Counted from the first letter of the stretch, positions 9,966 through 19,014 are shown. The stretch: 64,000 bases of DNA from Anaeromicrobium sp. (GCF_025210435.1 NZ_JAOART010000105.1:1-64000), one strand, 5' to 3'. The notes: generated from the letters alone by a model not told the origin. Numbers and translations: made by a program.

Positions 9966-9996
9966 CGCTGCGAACTACTGACTGCCTACTGCTAAC
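9966..9996. repeat. Degenerate heptamer repeat at the pyrE stop
   Basis: On the minus strand a run of 7-base units of the form TAGCAG-T/TAGGCAG/TCAGTAG/TTCGCAG begins inside the pyrE stop codon. With the TTAGCTG block at 9895 it brackets the carAB promoter. Confidence 0.6.
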
Positions 9997-10561
9997 CAAT
10001 TTTCCTACTTCCTGGTTGATAAAGTTCTACGCCATCATTACATAAGGGACAATTGTCCTTATCATAACTTTCTATTTCTAACTTGATTGCACTATACACA
10101 GGCATGTTTAAATCAATATCTGTGCTTCTTCTATCTACTATGCACCCAACTCCCACTACTACTCCCCCTAGTTCCTCTAAAAGTTTCTTTACTTCTAGGG
10201 TAGACTTTCCTGTAGTTACCACGTCTTCTACTATTAAAATCCTTTGTCCCTCTTTAATTTCAAATCCACGTCTTAAAGTCATAATGTTGTCTTTTCTCTC
10301 TGTGAATATAGATTCCTTACCAAGGGCTCTTCCTACCTCATAGGCAATGATTACTCCTCCCATGGCAGGACCTACTACTAAATCTATATCTAAATCTGCT
10401 ACCTTCTCTCCTATTATTTTTCCTAAGGCTTCTCCATCCCTTGTGTCCTTTAGAGCTCTAGCACATTGTACATACCTATTAGAGTGCTTTCCTGATGATA
10501 ATAAAAAATGTCCCTCTAGTAATGCCTCTGATCTCTTTAATATATCCATAACCTTATCCAT
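9992..10561 (-). CDS. pyrE: Orotate phosphoribosyltransferase
   Basis: Converts orotate and PRPP to orotidine 5'-phosphate in UMP synthesis. 189 residues, the usual length for the short bacterial form. Type I phosphoribosyltransferase fold with the PRPP-binding loop RILIVEDVVTTGKST, preceded by LVVGPAMGGVIIAYEV. A C-terminal CPLC pair and a charged tail are seen in clostridial members. AAGGAGG precedes the ATG at 10561. It follows pyrD by 17 bases and its stop codon starts the heptamer repeat that precedes the carAB promoter. Confidence 0.95.
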   Translation of the reverse strand: MDKVMDILKRSEALLEGHFLLSSGKHSNRYVQCARALKDTRDGEALGKIIGEKVADLDIDLVVGPAMGGVIIAYEVGRALGKESIFTERKDNIMTLRRGFEIKEGQRILIVEDVVTTGKSTLEVKKLLEELGGVVVGVGCIVDRRSTDIDLNMPVYSAIKLEIESYDKDNCPLCNDGVELYQPGSRKIG

Positions 10562-10578
10562 GTGAAATCCTCCTTGTT

Positions 10579-11481
10579 TTATATAATTCCTATTATCTCT
10601 TCAAAACTCTTTATATTTTCTTTTTCCATAAATTCTTTTAAATCATTTACTATTATTTCTCCCATATTAGGGTTTATAAAATTAGCCGTTCCTATGGATA
10701 CTAGGGTTGCTCCTGCCATGATAAATTCTATGGCGTCCTTATAATTCATTATTCCACCCATACCTATTATGGGGATATTAACATTCTTACTTACCTCGTG
10801 AACCATCCTTAGGGCTAGGGGCTTTATGGCAGGGCCTGATAATCCTGCATAAGTGTTTTCAAATACCTTTTTTCTACTTTTTATGTCTATGGCCATTCCC
10901 TTAAAGGTATTTACAAGACTTACTCCGTCTGCTCCTTCTCCTTCACAAGCTTGTGCACACCTTATTATATTTTCTGCATTAGGAGATAATTTTACTACTA
11001 AGGGCTTTTTAGTAATACTTCTTATTCTTTTAACTATCTTCCCTGTGGATACTTCATCTAGACCAAACATCATTCCACCGCTTTTAACATTTGGACAAGA
11101 TATATTTAACTCTATTATATCTATGTCTTCCTTTGATACTAACTCTATGGCCCTTTCATAATCTTCTAGTGTTGCACCACCCACATTGGCAATTATGTTA
11201 GTACCTAATTTTTTCATGTATGGTAACTCTTCCTTTATAAACCTATCTACCCCTGGATTTTCAAGGCCTATACTGTTTAATAGACCACTAGGAGTTTCAT
11301 ATAATCTAGGACCCTTATTTCCACTTTTAGGATTTAAGGTTAAGCCCTTAGTTGAAATTCCACCAAGTTTTGATAAATCATAAAAGTTTTCATATTCCCT
11401 TCCAAATCCAAAGGTTCCTGACCCAGTAACTAGAGGATTTTTAAATAATACATCACAAAACTTTACTTCCATATTACTCAT
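10579..11481 (-). CDS. pyrD: Dihydroorotate dehydrogenase B, catalytic subunit
   Basis: Class 1B FMN enzyme that oxidises dihydroorotate to orotate and passes electrons through PyrK to NAD+. About 300 residues. Seen: N-terminal [15 protein letters not shown], the catalytic cysteine loop [13 protein letters not shown], the FMN-phosphate motifs [19 protein letters not shown] and the end of the TIM barrel. I choose the ATG at 11481, nine bases after GGAGG; an ATG at 11490 directly abuts the ribosome site. It overlaps the end of pyrK by eight bases, which suggests translational coupling of the two subunits. Confidence 0.95.
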   Translation of the reverse strand: MSNMEVKFCDVLFKNPLVTGSGTFGFGREYENFYDLSKLGGISTKGLTLNPKSGNKGPRLYETPSGLLNSIGLENPGVDRFIKEELPYMKKLGTNIIANVGGATLEDYERAIELVSKEDIDIIELNISCPNVKSGGMMFGLDEVSTGKIVKRIRSITKKPLVVKLSPNAENIIRCAQACEGEGADGVSLVNTFKGMAIDIKSRKKVFENTYAGLSGPAIKPLALRMVHEVSKNVNIPIIGMGGIMNYKDAIEFIMAGATLVSIGTANFINPNMGEIIVNDLKEFMEKENIKSFEEIIGII

Positions 11482-12148
11482 AATACACATCCTCCCCTAG
11501 AAATACTGGCCCGTCCTTACATACCTTTTTATTTCCATCCTTAGTCTCACAAGTACATCCTAAGCATGCTCCGATTCCGCAAGCCATGTGCTTTTCCACA
11601 GATACATATACCTTATCTTTTCCCATTTTAGTTACTTTCTCCATCATCTTTTCAGGTCCACAAGTGTATATATAGTCATATTTGTGAAAGTCAACCATGT
11701 CCGTTATATATCCCCCTACTTGTATATATAGGTTTTCACATACCCCTTCATATTCCTTTTCTAAGAAAGATCTTTCACTAAATCCTAAATATATATCCAC
11801 ATTATCTAAGCTCTTAGCCGTATAGAATAGGGGAGCTATTCCCATACCTCCACCGATTAATGCAATTTTTCCTTCTCTTTTCTCAAATCCATTTCCATAG
11901 GGACCTTGTAGTATGATTTTGTCATCTTTTTTTAAGTTCTTTAGTATTTCCGTTCCCTGACCCTTTACTTCATACAAGAAACTTATACAACCTTCTTCCA
12001 TATTGTGAATGCTTATAGGTCTAGATAATAGGGGAAAATTATCACATCTTATCATGTAAAACTGTCCCATCTGCCCCTTATAATTTCCTCCTACCTTCAT
12101 TAGGTAAACATTAGGAGATATTTCTTTATTAGATATTATTTTTCCCAT
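11474..12148 (-). CDS. pyrK: Dihydroorotate dehydrogenase B, electron transfer subunit
   Basis: FAD and [2Fe-2S] subunit that links PyrD to NAD+. About 224 residues, a little short of the usual 250. A ferredoxin-reductase-like fold is visible: the FAD site [10 protein letters not shown], the NAD-binding stretch [13 protein letters not shown], the TCGPEKMM motif and a cysteine cluster near the C-terminus ([11 protein letters not shown], then a later C). The start at 12148 has GGGAGG seven bases upstream; a longer frame to 12190 is not needed. It overlaps pyrF upstream and pyrD downstream. Confidence 0.94.
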   Translation of the reverse strand: MGKIISNKEISPNVYLMKVGGNYKGQMGQFYMIRCDNFPLLSRPISIHNMEEGCISFLYEVKGQGTEILKNLKKDDKIILQGPYGNGFEKREGKIALIGGGMGIAPLFYTAKSLDNVDIYLGFSERSFLEKEYEGVCENLYIQVGGYITDMVDFHKYDYIYTCGPEKMMEKVTKMGKDKVYVSVEKHMACGIGACLGCTCETKDGNKKVCKDGPVFLGEDVYYE

Positions 12149-12990
12149 CCTATGTCCTCCCTCATTCTCAAGGTTTCCTTCCTGGCACACAAGCTAAAAG
12201 TCTCTGTTTCATCCACATTTTTATGGGCAGTTATAATCTTTCTTGATGAGTTTATAACTGCGCATATGCCGTCTTTGAAAAGCTCCTTTAATACTTTTGG
12301 GTCTCCTCCTTGTGCACCATAACCAGGTATTAAGAAGAAAGTATTTTTAAGTTCATTTTTTATGTTTATTAACTCTCCTGTTCCCGTAAGACCTACTACG
12401 CCTCCGATGGAGCTATATCCACTATTTCCTGTAAATTCTTTTCCCCAAGATTCTATTCTCTTAGCAACTTCCATATATAACTTCTCATCTTTAATTTCTA
12501 ACTCTTGAAAATCAGAGGATGAAGGATTAGATGTTTTCATAAGAACAAAGAGTCCCTTTTCCTTTGATCTTATATATTCATAGTAAGGAGATATGGCATC
12601 TTCACCCATGTATGGATTTACAGTTATGAAATCTGCTTCAAATTCGCCTTCAAAGTGGCCTTTAGCATACATAGTAGCCGTTGATAATATATCTCCCCTC
12701 TTTATATCTCCTATGGATAATTTATTATTTTCCTTTATATACTTTAAAGTTTTAGCATATGCCTTAAGTCCTTCTAACCCTAAAGATTCGTAGTGGGCTA
12801 TTTGAACCTTATAGCAGGCACACGTATCTAATGTATTATCTATAATCTTTCTATTGAATTCAAACAGCTTTTCACTATCACTTATATTTTTATCCTTTAA
12901 ATACTCAGGTAAATATTCTATTTTAGTATCTAGACCTACACATACGGGCCCATATTTTTTCACTTCTTCACACAATCTATCTATAATCAT
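12136..12990 (-). CDS. pyrF: Orotidine 5'-phosphate decarboxylase
   Basis: Last step of UMP synthesis. About 284 residues, so it belongs to the longer type 2 group rather than the short Bacillus-type form of about 230. Seen: VCVGLDTKIEYLP near the N-terminus, the catalytic Lys-Asp region DIKRGDILSTA, the phosphate loop VVGLTG and FLIPGYGAQGGDP near the end. The start at the ATG 12990 follows AAAGGG at 11 bases. It overlaps the end of pyrC and the start of pyrK. Confidence 0.94.
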   Translation of the reverse strand: MIIDRLCEEVKKYGPVCVGLDTKIEYLPEYLKDKNISDSEKLFEFNRKIIDNTLDTCACYKVQIAHYESLGLEGLKAYAKTLKYIKENNKLSIGDIKRGDILSTATMYAKGHFEGEFEADFITVNPYMGEDAISPYYEYIRSKEKGLFVLMKTSNPSSSDFQELEIKDEKLYMEVAKRIESWGKEFTGNSGYSSIGGVVGLTGTGELINIKNELKNTFFLIPGYGAQGGDPKVLKELFKDGICAVINSSRKIITAHKNVDETETFSLCARKETLRMREDIGWEK

Positions 12991-14098
12991 AAAGCACACG
13001 TCCCTTTCTCATGGTCTTAATTATTCTTCCCTTAACCTTTTCCCTATTAAATGGGTTATTTTTTCCCTTAGATACAAAGTCATTAGTATCTATTTCATAT
13101 TCTTCATCCACATCTATTAAAACTAAGTCTGCGTCGTCTCCAACCCTTATTAATCCTTTATTGAGTCCTAGTATTTTAGCAGGATTATAACTCATTAGTT
13201 CACTTATCTTATTTAAATCTATTCCATATTTCTTAAGTGATGTATATACCATGGAAAAGGCCACTTCTATATTAGATATGCCAGGAGATCCCTTCTTTTT
13301 ATCATCCTCACTGTGGGGTGCATGGTCTGTGGCAATTATATCTATATATCCATCCTTTATTCCTTCTATTAGACTCTTAAAATCTTCTTTACTTCTAAAG
13401 GATGGATTTACTTTGTAATCTATATCATAACCATATATGTGATGGGGTGCCACCTCACAAGTAAAGTCTAATCCCTTATCCTTATGATTTTTTATATATT
13501 CAACACTTTCCTTACTACTCACATGACATATGTGTAAATTTCCACCTATTTCTTCAAGTAGACTTAAATCTCTTTTTATAATTTTGGCCTCCGGTTGACA
13601 ATGGGTTAGTATTTTGAATCCATATTCCTTAGATAATTCTAAGGAATCTTTCATTATGCTTTGACTAAATATAGTATTTCCATCATCTGAAAAGAGATTC
13701 GTGTGCTTTATCATATTATCCATATTCACAATTTCTTTTCCTTCTAGATTTCTAGTTACACTACATACGGGAATTACTTCACATAGATTTATCCTTTTAC
13801 TTTCATCCTTTATATACTCTATAGTCTTTTCATTATCACAAACGGGCAATGTATTTGCCATGGAACATAGGGTAGTATATCCACCCTTAAGTGCAGCCCT
13901 TTGTCCACTTTCTAAGTCTTCCTTGTATTCATACCCAGGAGTCCTTAAGTGGGTGTGCATATCTATAAAGGCTGGCATTAACACAAATTTTCCATCACCA
14001 TGACACCTGGTAATTTCTTTTATTTTCCCCTCTTCTATTAATACATTAGCTGTATAGTCACTATCCTTGTCTATTACTCGTACCCCTTTTATTAACAT
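12977..14098 (-). CDS. pyrC: Dihydroorotase
   Basis: Cyclises carbamoyl aspartate to dihydroorotate. 373 residues, shorter than the 430-residue Bacillus PyrC but with the full amidohydrolase core. Seen: the metal-binding PAFIDMHTHLRTPG, SMANTLP, histidines in THCQPE and ICHVSS, and the essential aspartate in IIATDHAPHSEDDK. The C-terminal region with KGRIIKTMRKGRVLY is typical of the composite beta domain. The ATG at 14098 overlaps the pyrB stop. Confidence 0.95.
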   Translation of the reverse strand: MLIKGVRVIDKDSDYTANVLIEEGKIKEITRCHGDGKFVLMPAFIDMHTHLRTPGYEYKEDLESGQRAALKGGYTTLCSMANTLPVCDNEKTIEYIKDESKRINLCEVIPVCSVTRNLEGKEIVNMDNMIKHTNLFSDDGNTIFSQSIMKDSLELSKEYGFKILTHCQPEAKIIKRDLSLLEEIGGNLHICHVSSKESVEYIKNHKDKGLDFTCEVAPHHIYGYDIDYKVNPSFRSKEDFKSLIEGIKDGYIDIIATDHAPHSEDDKKKGSPGISNIEVAFSMVYTSLKKYGIDLNKISELMSYNPAKILGLNKGLIRVGDDADLVLIDVDEEYEIDTNDFVSKGKNNPFNREKVKGRIIKTMRKGRVLYDYR

Positions 14099-15003
14099 GG
14101 TTCATCACCTACAAAATCTGCTATTAGAGCCATTCTCACATACATGCCGTATCTTACCTGATTGAAATATACAGCCCTTTTATCCTCATCTACCCTAGTA
14201 TCTATTTCATTTACACGAGGTAGTGGATGCATGATTATCATGTCTTCCTTAGCCTTTTCTAATTTAGGAGGATCTATTATATAGGTGTCCTTTAATCTAT
14301 TGTATTCCTCTATATTTTCAAATCTCTCCCCTTGGACACGAGTTACATAAAGTATGTCTATTTGGTCCATAACTTCTTCTAGGGAATGAGTTTCTACATA
14401 GGAGTTTTCATCTATATATTCTTTTATATAATGGGGGATTTTTAATTCTTCTGGGGAAATGAATATGAACTTCATATGGTCATATCTACTAAGTGCCTTT
14501 ACCAATGAATGGACTGTTCTTCCATAGAGTAGATCTCCACAAAAGGCAACAGTTTGATTTGATATATGTCCCTTAATGTCCTTGATAGTTAGAAGATCCG
14601 TTAAGGTTTGAGTAGGATGGTGATTCGGTCCATCACCTGCATTTATAATTGGTACTAAAGAATGGGGTATGGATTTTTTAGGAGTTCCAGCCTCTGGATG
14701 TCTCATAACTATTAAGTCACTATATGAAGATATGGTCTTAATAGTATCTGCCATAGACTCACCCTTTGTATGGGATGAAGTACTAATATCTGATAAATTC
14801 ATTACATTGCCACCAAGCCTTAACATGGCAGCTTCAAAGCTAAATCTAGTTCTTGTGGAAGGTTCATAGAAAAGATTGGCCATTAATTTGCCCCTACATA
14901 CTTGAGCAAATTTCCTTGGCTCCTTCATTATAGATTGTGCTAAAGATAAGATTCTCTCCGTTTCACTTAAGCTTAAATCGTTTGGTTCAATTAAATATTT
15001 CAT
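14092..15003 (-). CDS. pyrB: Aspartate carbamoyltransferase catalytic subunit
   Basis: Joins carbamoyl phosphate and aspartate. About 303 residues. Seen: the carbamoyl-phosphate loop FYEPSTRTRFSFE, the SSHTKGES mobile loop, DGPNHHPTQTLTD and MHPLPRVNEID. No regulatory subunit gene pyrI follows, so this is probably the unregulated trimer type. The ATG at 15003 lies nine bases after AAGGAG; the GTG at 15009 is only three bases from it. That ribosome site is in the 3' arm of a PyrR-type hairpin, downstream of the attenuator terminator. Confidence 0.95.
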   Translation of the reverse strand: MKYLIEPNDLSLSETERILSLAQSIMKEPRKFAQVCRGKLMANLFYEPSTRTRFSFEAAMLRLGGNVMNLSDISTSSHTKGESMADTIKTISSYSDLIVMRHPEAGTPKKSIPHSLVPIINAGDGPNHHPTQTLTDLLTIKDIKGHISNQTVAFCGDLLYGRTVHSLVKALSRYDHMKFIFISPEELKIPHYIKEYIDENSYVETHSLEEVMDQIDILYVTRVQGERFENIEEYNRLKDTYIIDPPKLEKAKEDMIIMHPLPRVNEIDTRVDEDKRAVYFNQVRYGMYVRMALIADFVGDEPC

Positions 15004-15012
15004 TTTCACACT

Positions 15013-15046
15013 CTCCTTCTTAGCCTCACAGGACCTAAATTAAAGG
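15013..15046 (-). promoter_or_regulatory. PyrR-type RNA hairpin covering the pyrB ribosome site
   Basis: The minus-strand RNA contains GGUCCUGUGAGGCU, which fits the PyrR consensus ARUCCNGNGAGGYU except at the first base. CCUU upstream can pair with AAGG of the Shine-Dalgarno. It lies after the leader terminator, so it can act only on translation of pyrB. Confidence 0.7.
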
Positions 15047-15052
15047 TTTATA

Positions 15053-15130
15053 TTAAAAAAGCCTTTCCATAATAGAAAGGCTGTATAGGTATACTAAATT
15101 AAGCTTATCTCGTAAGCTCTTAATTTTCAT
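15053..15130 (-). CDS. pyr operon leader peptide (predicted, 25 residues)
   Basis: An ATG at 15130 with AGAAAGG six bases upstream opens a frame of 25 codons that starts MKIKSLRDKL and ends MERLF. The whole stem and most of the U-tract of the terminator at 15055-15082 lie inside it, and its stop codon UAA is formed by the end of the U-tract. This is the arrangement of the pyrL leader of Escherichia coli pyrBI, where a ribosome close behind a UTP-paused polymerase blocks terminator folding. Its own ribosome site is the 3' arm of a hairpin resembling the PyrR sites of pyrB and carA. Translation of the peptide is inferred, not shown. Confidence 0.55.
   Translation of the reverse strand: MKIKSLRDKLNLVYLYSLSIMERLF
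15055..15082 (-). terminator. Attenuator terminator in the pyr leader
   Basis: AGCCTTTC, seven-base loop, GAAAGGCT, then TTTTTT on the minus strand, lying between the pyr promoter and pyrB and inside the predicted leader-peptide frame. Confidence 0.85.
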
Positions 15131-15136
15131 ATAAAA

Positions 15137-15165
15137 CCTTTCTAGTATCTCGTACTAGATTAAAG
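15137..15165 (-). promoter_or_regulatory. PyrR-like hairpin over the leader-peptide ribosome site
   Basis: On the minus strand CTTTAATCTAG, then a TA-CGAGA-TA loop region, then CTAGAAAGG. Outer arms and spacing are nearly identical to the carA hairpin, and the loop CGAGA fits the NGNGA of the PyrR consensus, but the CC/GG closing pairs are replaced by A-U pairs and the bulged U is missing. A second hairpin with the same CGAGA loop lies inside the leader frame at about 15097-15127. Confidence 0.5.
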
Positions 15166-15181
15166 ATGACTTTTTTCTTTT

Positions 15182-15209
15182 ATTATACTCTTATATATTT
15201 TTTTGTCAA
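15182..15209 (-). promoter_or_regulatory. Predicted sigma-A promoter of the pyr operon
   Basis: On the minus strand TTGACA, 16 bases, TATAAT, both boxes perfect. Predicted transcription start near 15175, giving a leader of about 170 bases before pyrB. Confidence 0.75.
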
Positions 15210-15224
15210 TAGGAATTATATATA

Positions 15225-16112
15225 CTATCTACATTCTTCCACAAAGGCTCCCCCATTATCTATTTTCAAATCCTTAATAATCCAATTATCTTCTAACATA
15301 CTTAAATAATCATTCATTCTTTTAATATAATCATGATTCTCCCTAACTATAGTCATAATAGTAGGGCCTGCTCCACTTAGGAAAACCCCTTTAACGCCAG
15401 CTTCCTTTACGGCATTTACTATATTATCATAATCCCTTATAAGCCCCCCCCTATAAGGCTGATGGAGTACATCATCACATGCAAGGCCTAGAAGTTCATC
15501 TTCCCCGTTTACTAGACTACCTATTAAAAGGGCTACCCTTCCCACATTAAATACGGCCTTTTTATAATCTACTACCTCAGGTAAAACTCCCCTGGCTTCA
15601 CTAGTGGATAGTTTAAAGTTTGGTATTAGGGGACAAAAGCTATAATCATTTTTCACAGGTATTTTACTATAGTGTATCTCACCCTTGTCATATATGCTAG
15701 TGACCATACCACCAAATATACATGGAGCCACATTATCTGGATGTCCCTCAATTTCTGTGGCTATTTTCAATATGCCATACTTATCCAGTATACTTCCTCC
15801 TAGGGCATTTGCTCCCATAATTCCCCCAACTATACATGTGGCACTACTTCCAAGACCCCTTGATACGGGAATATTACTTTCAACTTTTATTCTTATTCCC
15901 TTTGGTCTATAACCTATTTCTTCAAAGGTAGTTACCATAGATTGGTATATTAAATTATCTTCATTTTTAAATTCTTCATCTACCCCTTCTATAATAAGGC
16001 CAGAATCTATTTCTTCCATGTAAAATACATTATATAAATCTAGTGCTATTCCTAGTGCATCAAAACCTGGACCTACATTTGCAGTAGTTGCAGGTACTTG
16101 TACTCTAATCAT
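15225..16112 (-). CDS. thrB: Homoserine kinase
   Basis: Phosphorylates homoserine with ATP on the way to threonine. 295 residues, normal length. GHMP-kinase family: N-terminal VPATTANVGPGFDALGIAL, ATP loop IPVSRGLGSSATCIVGG, and the third motif KGVFLSGAGPTIM near residue 250. It lies 12 bases after thrC on the same strand, and the two form an operon. No terminator is seen between thrB and the pyr promoter, so some read-through into the pyr leader is possible. Confidence 0.95.
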   Translation of the reverse strand: MIRVQVPATTANVGPGFDALGIALDLYNVFYMEEIDSGLIIEGVDEEFKNEDNLIYQSMVTTFEEIGYRPKGIRIKVESNIPVSRGLGSSATCIVGGIMGANALGGSILDKYGILKIATEIEGHPDNVAPCIFGGMVTSIYDKGEIHYSKIPVKNDYSFCPLIPNFKLSTSEARGVLPEVVDYKKAVFNVGRVALLIGSLVNGEDELLGLACDDVLHQPYRGGLIRDYDNIVNAVKEAGVKGVFLSGAGPTIMTIVRENHDYIKRMNDYLSMLEDNWIIKDLKIDNGGAFVEECR

Positions 16113-16124
16113 GTCCTCATCCCC

Positions 16125-17600
16125 CTATGCAAGTATTTCTTTAACCATATCCTTCATATGATCCTTATGACAAAGTCTATCATGTAATATTTTTCTTTTA
16201 TCCAGCCCTTTGACAGCTTTTGGTATATCCATACCATACTTCTCTGATAACTCCTTAAGTAACTGAAAATCATCCTTTCCTTCCACAACTTCTCCTAGAC
16301 CTGCCATTACACTCTTAGTAAATTTAAAGGGGCTAGCAGTAGAAGCTATGATAGTCTTTTTATTATCATCCGTGTCCTTTAAATACTTTTCATAGGCCCT
16401 GTAGCCTACAGCCGTGTGAGTATCTATCACATAATTAAACCTTTCATATACCTTCTTAACTGTATCTAATGTTTCTTCTTCACTTACCCAAGCTCCATAA
16501 AAACTTTGGAGTTTATTTTTCTCATTTTCATTAAGTTCATATACTCCCTTTTTCTTTAAATCATTCATATACTTTCTAACTTTACTAGGATCCCTATCTA
16601 CAATTTCATATAATAATCTCTCTAGATTACTTGAGATTAATATATCCATGGAAGGAGATATGGTCTTTATAAATTCACGCCTTTTATCATATATGCCAAC
16701 CTTTAAAAAGTCTGCCAATACATTGTTTTCATTAGAAGCACAAATTAATTTATCTATTTTAATTCCCATATGTTTAGCATAATAGGCTGCTAATATATTC
16801 CCAAAGTTTCCTGTAGGTACTACCACATTTATCTCTTCCCCCATATCTATTTCTTTCTTTTCCAATAATTTCACATAGGAATAAACATAATATACTACCT
16901 GTGGTATTAACCTTCCTATGTTAATAGAGTTGGCAGAAGAAAATTCATAACCTAAACTATTTAAATGATCCTTCATCTCTTTACTCGTAAACATTTCCTT
17001 AACATTAGATTGAGCATCATCAAAGTTTCCATCAATTCCTACTACGTAAGTATTTTCACCCTCTTGAGTAATCATTTGTGATTCTTGTATTTTACTTACT
17101 CCATTTTTAGGATAAAATACTATTATTTTAGTGTTATCCACATTAGCAAATCCTTCTAATGCAGCTTTACCCGTATCCCCTGATGTTGCCGTTAAAATGA
17201 CCACATCCCTATTAAATCCTATATTTTTCCTTGCCACATTCATAAGCTGTGGCAACATACAAAGGGCCATATCCTTAAAAGCTATAGTAGGTCCATGGAA
17301 TAATTCTAAGAAAAAACTATTATTTGCCTTTTTAAGGCTAACTAAATCGTGAACGTGAAATTTATTATCATAGGCCCTATCCACACATTCTTTTAAATCA
17401 TCTATAGAAAAATCACTCAAAAACTTACTTAATACGTCTAAAGCTATCTCCTTATAGGTCTTTCCTACTAAACTTTCCACATCTATATTATTAGGAAGAA
17501 CTTTTGGAATAAATAATCCACCTTCCTCTGATATTCCCTTTATAATCCCATAAGACGAACTCACTTCAACGGACCCATCTCTAGTACTTACATATTTCAC
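16125..17600 (-). CDS. thrC: Threonine synthase
   Basis: PLP enzyme converting O-phosphohomoserine to threonine. About 491 residues, which places it in the long class of threonine synthases. Seen: N-terminal KYVSTRDG, the PLP lysine in HGPTIAFKDMALCML, LTATSGDTGKAALEGFA and VVPTGNFGNILAAYYAK (phosphate-binding). I start it at the GTG at 17600, which has AGAGGTGG five bases upstream and gives the usual M-K-Y-x-STR N-terminus; a GTG at 17609 overlaps that ribosome site. It is divergent from hom. Confidence 0.95.
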   Translation of the reverse strand: MKYVSTRDGSVEVSSSYGIIKGISEEGGLFIPKVLPNNIDVESLVGKTYKEIALDVLSKFLSDFSIDDLKECVDRAYDNKFHVHDLVSLKKANNSFFLELFHGPTIAFKDMALCMLPQLMNVARKNIGFNRDVVILTATSGDTGKAALEGFANVDNTKIIVFYPKNGVSKIQESQMITQEGENTYVVGIDGNFDDAQSNVKEMFTSKEMKDHLNSLGYEFSSANSINIGRLIPQVVYYVYSYVKLLEKKEIDMGEEINVVVPTGNFGNILAAYYAKHMGIKIDKLICASNENNVLADFLKVGIYDKRREFIKTISPSMDILISSNLERLLYEIVDRDPSKVRKYMNDLKKKGVYELNENEKNKLQSFYGAWVSEEETLDTVKKVYERFNYVIDTHTAVGYRAYEKYLKDTDDNKKTIIASTASPFKFTKSVMAGLGEVVEGKDDFQLLKELSEKYGMDIPKAVKGLDKRKILHDRLCHKDHMKDMVKEILA

Positions 17601-17647
17601 ACTAACCACCTCTTGTCATTCTTTAAAATTTTTTTCAACTTTCTCTA

Positions 17648-17675
17648 TTGATTATTCTAATATATATGTTATAAT
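17648..17675 (+). promoter_or_regulatory. Predicted promoter of hom-lysC
   Basis: TTGATT, 16 bases, TATAAT, about 57 bases before hom. No attenuator or T-box structure is seen in the short leader. Confidence 0.55.
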
Positions 17676-17732
17676 GTTTTTTATAGAAATACAAGTGTTT
17701 TTTATTCGCGAACATCGAAAGGGTGGGGTTAT

Positions 17733-18995
17733 ATGATAAATGTTGGTCTTCTAGGCCTTGGAACTGTTGGGTCTGGAGTATATGAAATATTAAATAGCGA
17801 AAATAATAATTTTAAAAAACTATTAGGAAAAGATATTTCCATAAAAAAAATATTAGTTAATGATATAAATAAAAAAAGACAAGTAAAACTTCCAAAGGGT
17901 ACTTTAACAACCAACCCTTATGACATACTTCATGATGATGATATTCATATAGTGGTTGAAGTAATGGGTGGAATAGATAGGGCCCATGACTATATTTGTG
18001 AGGCTTTTAAAAACAACAAACATGTGGTAACTGCCAATAAGGCCGTAGTTGCAAAACACATGGATGAATTTTTATTTTTATCTAATAAATACGATAAAGG
18101 GTTTTTATTTGAAGCAAGTGTGGCAGGTGGAATACCTATCATAAAACCCCTTAAACAAAATGTGAGAATCAATAACATAAGCGAAATCAAGGGAATATTA
18201 AATGGTACTACTAATTTTATTCTAACTAAAATGATTGATGATGGCCTTGGTTTTGACGAAGCTCTAAAGTTAGCTCAAGAACTAGGTTATGCAGAAGCAG
18301 ATCCTACAGATGATGTGGAAGGCTTTGATGTGAAAAGAAAGCTGGCAATCCTAGCGTCCATCGCCTTTAATAATCAAATAGATGTGGATAGTATAAAATG
18401 TAGTGGTATTAGAAATATAAACACATTAGACATTTCCATGTTTAAGAAATTAGGAGCTTCTGTTAAGCTTGTAGGTTCAGCTTTATGTTCTGGTAACAAG
18501 GTTTCTGCATCGGTAGAACCCCTATTAGTTAACAAAAACTCCACTATGGCCACAGTGAAGGGTGCCTTTAATATTGTATCCATTGTGGGAGATACTATAG
18601 GTCAACTTCAGTTCTACGGTCAAGGAGCAGGTAAAAAACCTACAGCAAATGCAGTAGTTTGTGATATATACGATATTATAAGCGGTCAATATAAAACGGA
18701 TCATTTCATACAAAATGGTCATATAAAGGAAGCTGATTTAGATTTATTTAACTGTAAATATTATTTAAGGGTAAATACTAAAAATATATCTAGAGTACTT
18801 GGCCTCCTTGATAAAAATCACATTCAAAAGTTTACAATCATGTCCATGAAAAATAACCTAGTATTAATTACAGATAATACAAGTGCAAAATCTATGGAAA
18901 TAATAAGTTCCCAACTAAAAACTATAGGTGAAGATTTCTCCATAGTTAGATTAGAAGATGATCTAAACACTAATGCCCTATGCATTGGAATTTAA
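17733..18995 (+). CDS. hom: Homoserine dehydrogenase
   Basis: Reduces aspartate semialdehyde to homoserine with NAD(P)H. 420 residues. Seen: NAD(P)-binding VGLLGLGTVGSGVYEIL at the N-terminus, the conserved VTANKAVVAKH, the substrate region GILNGTTNFILTKM and AQELGYAEADPTDDVEGFD, and a C-terminal ACT domain (about 345-420, KYYLRVNTKNISRVLGLLDK) that normally senses threonine. GGTGGGG precedes the ATG. It is 19 bases from lysC on the same strand and divergent from thrC, so the whole aspartate-to-threonine branch apart from asd is here. Confidence 0.95.
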   Translation: MINVGLLGLGTVGSGVYEILNSENNNFKKLLGKDISIKKILVNDINKKRQVKLPKGTLTTNPYDILHDDDIHIVVEVMGGIDRAHDYICEAFKNNKHVVTANKAVVAKHMDEFLFLSNKYDKGFLFEASVAGGIPIIKPLKQNVRINNISEIKGILNGTTNFILTKMIDDGLGFDEALKLAQELGYAEADPTDDVEGFDVKRKLAILASIAFNNQIDVDSIKCSGIRNINTLDISMFKKLGASVKLVGSALCSGNKVSASVEPLLVNKNSTMATVKGAFNIVSIVGDTIGQLQFYGQGAGKKPTANAVVCDIYDIISGQYKTDHFIQNGHIKEADLDLFNCKYYLRVNTKNISRVLGLLDKNHIQKFTIMSMKNNLVLITDNTSAKSMEIISSQLKTIGEDFSIVRLEDDLNTNALCIGI

Positions 18996-19014
18996 GACTT
19001 AAGGAGTAAGGTTT

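Noticed and set aside
9895..9996. CRISPR-like array
   Set aside because: The repeats are 7 bases without spacers; this is a simple tandem repeat.
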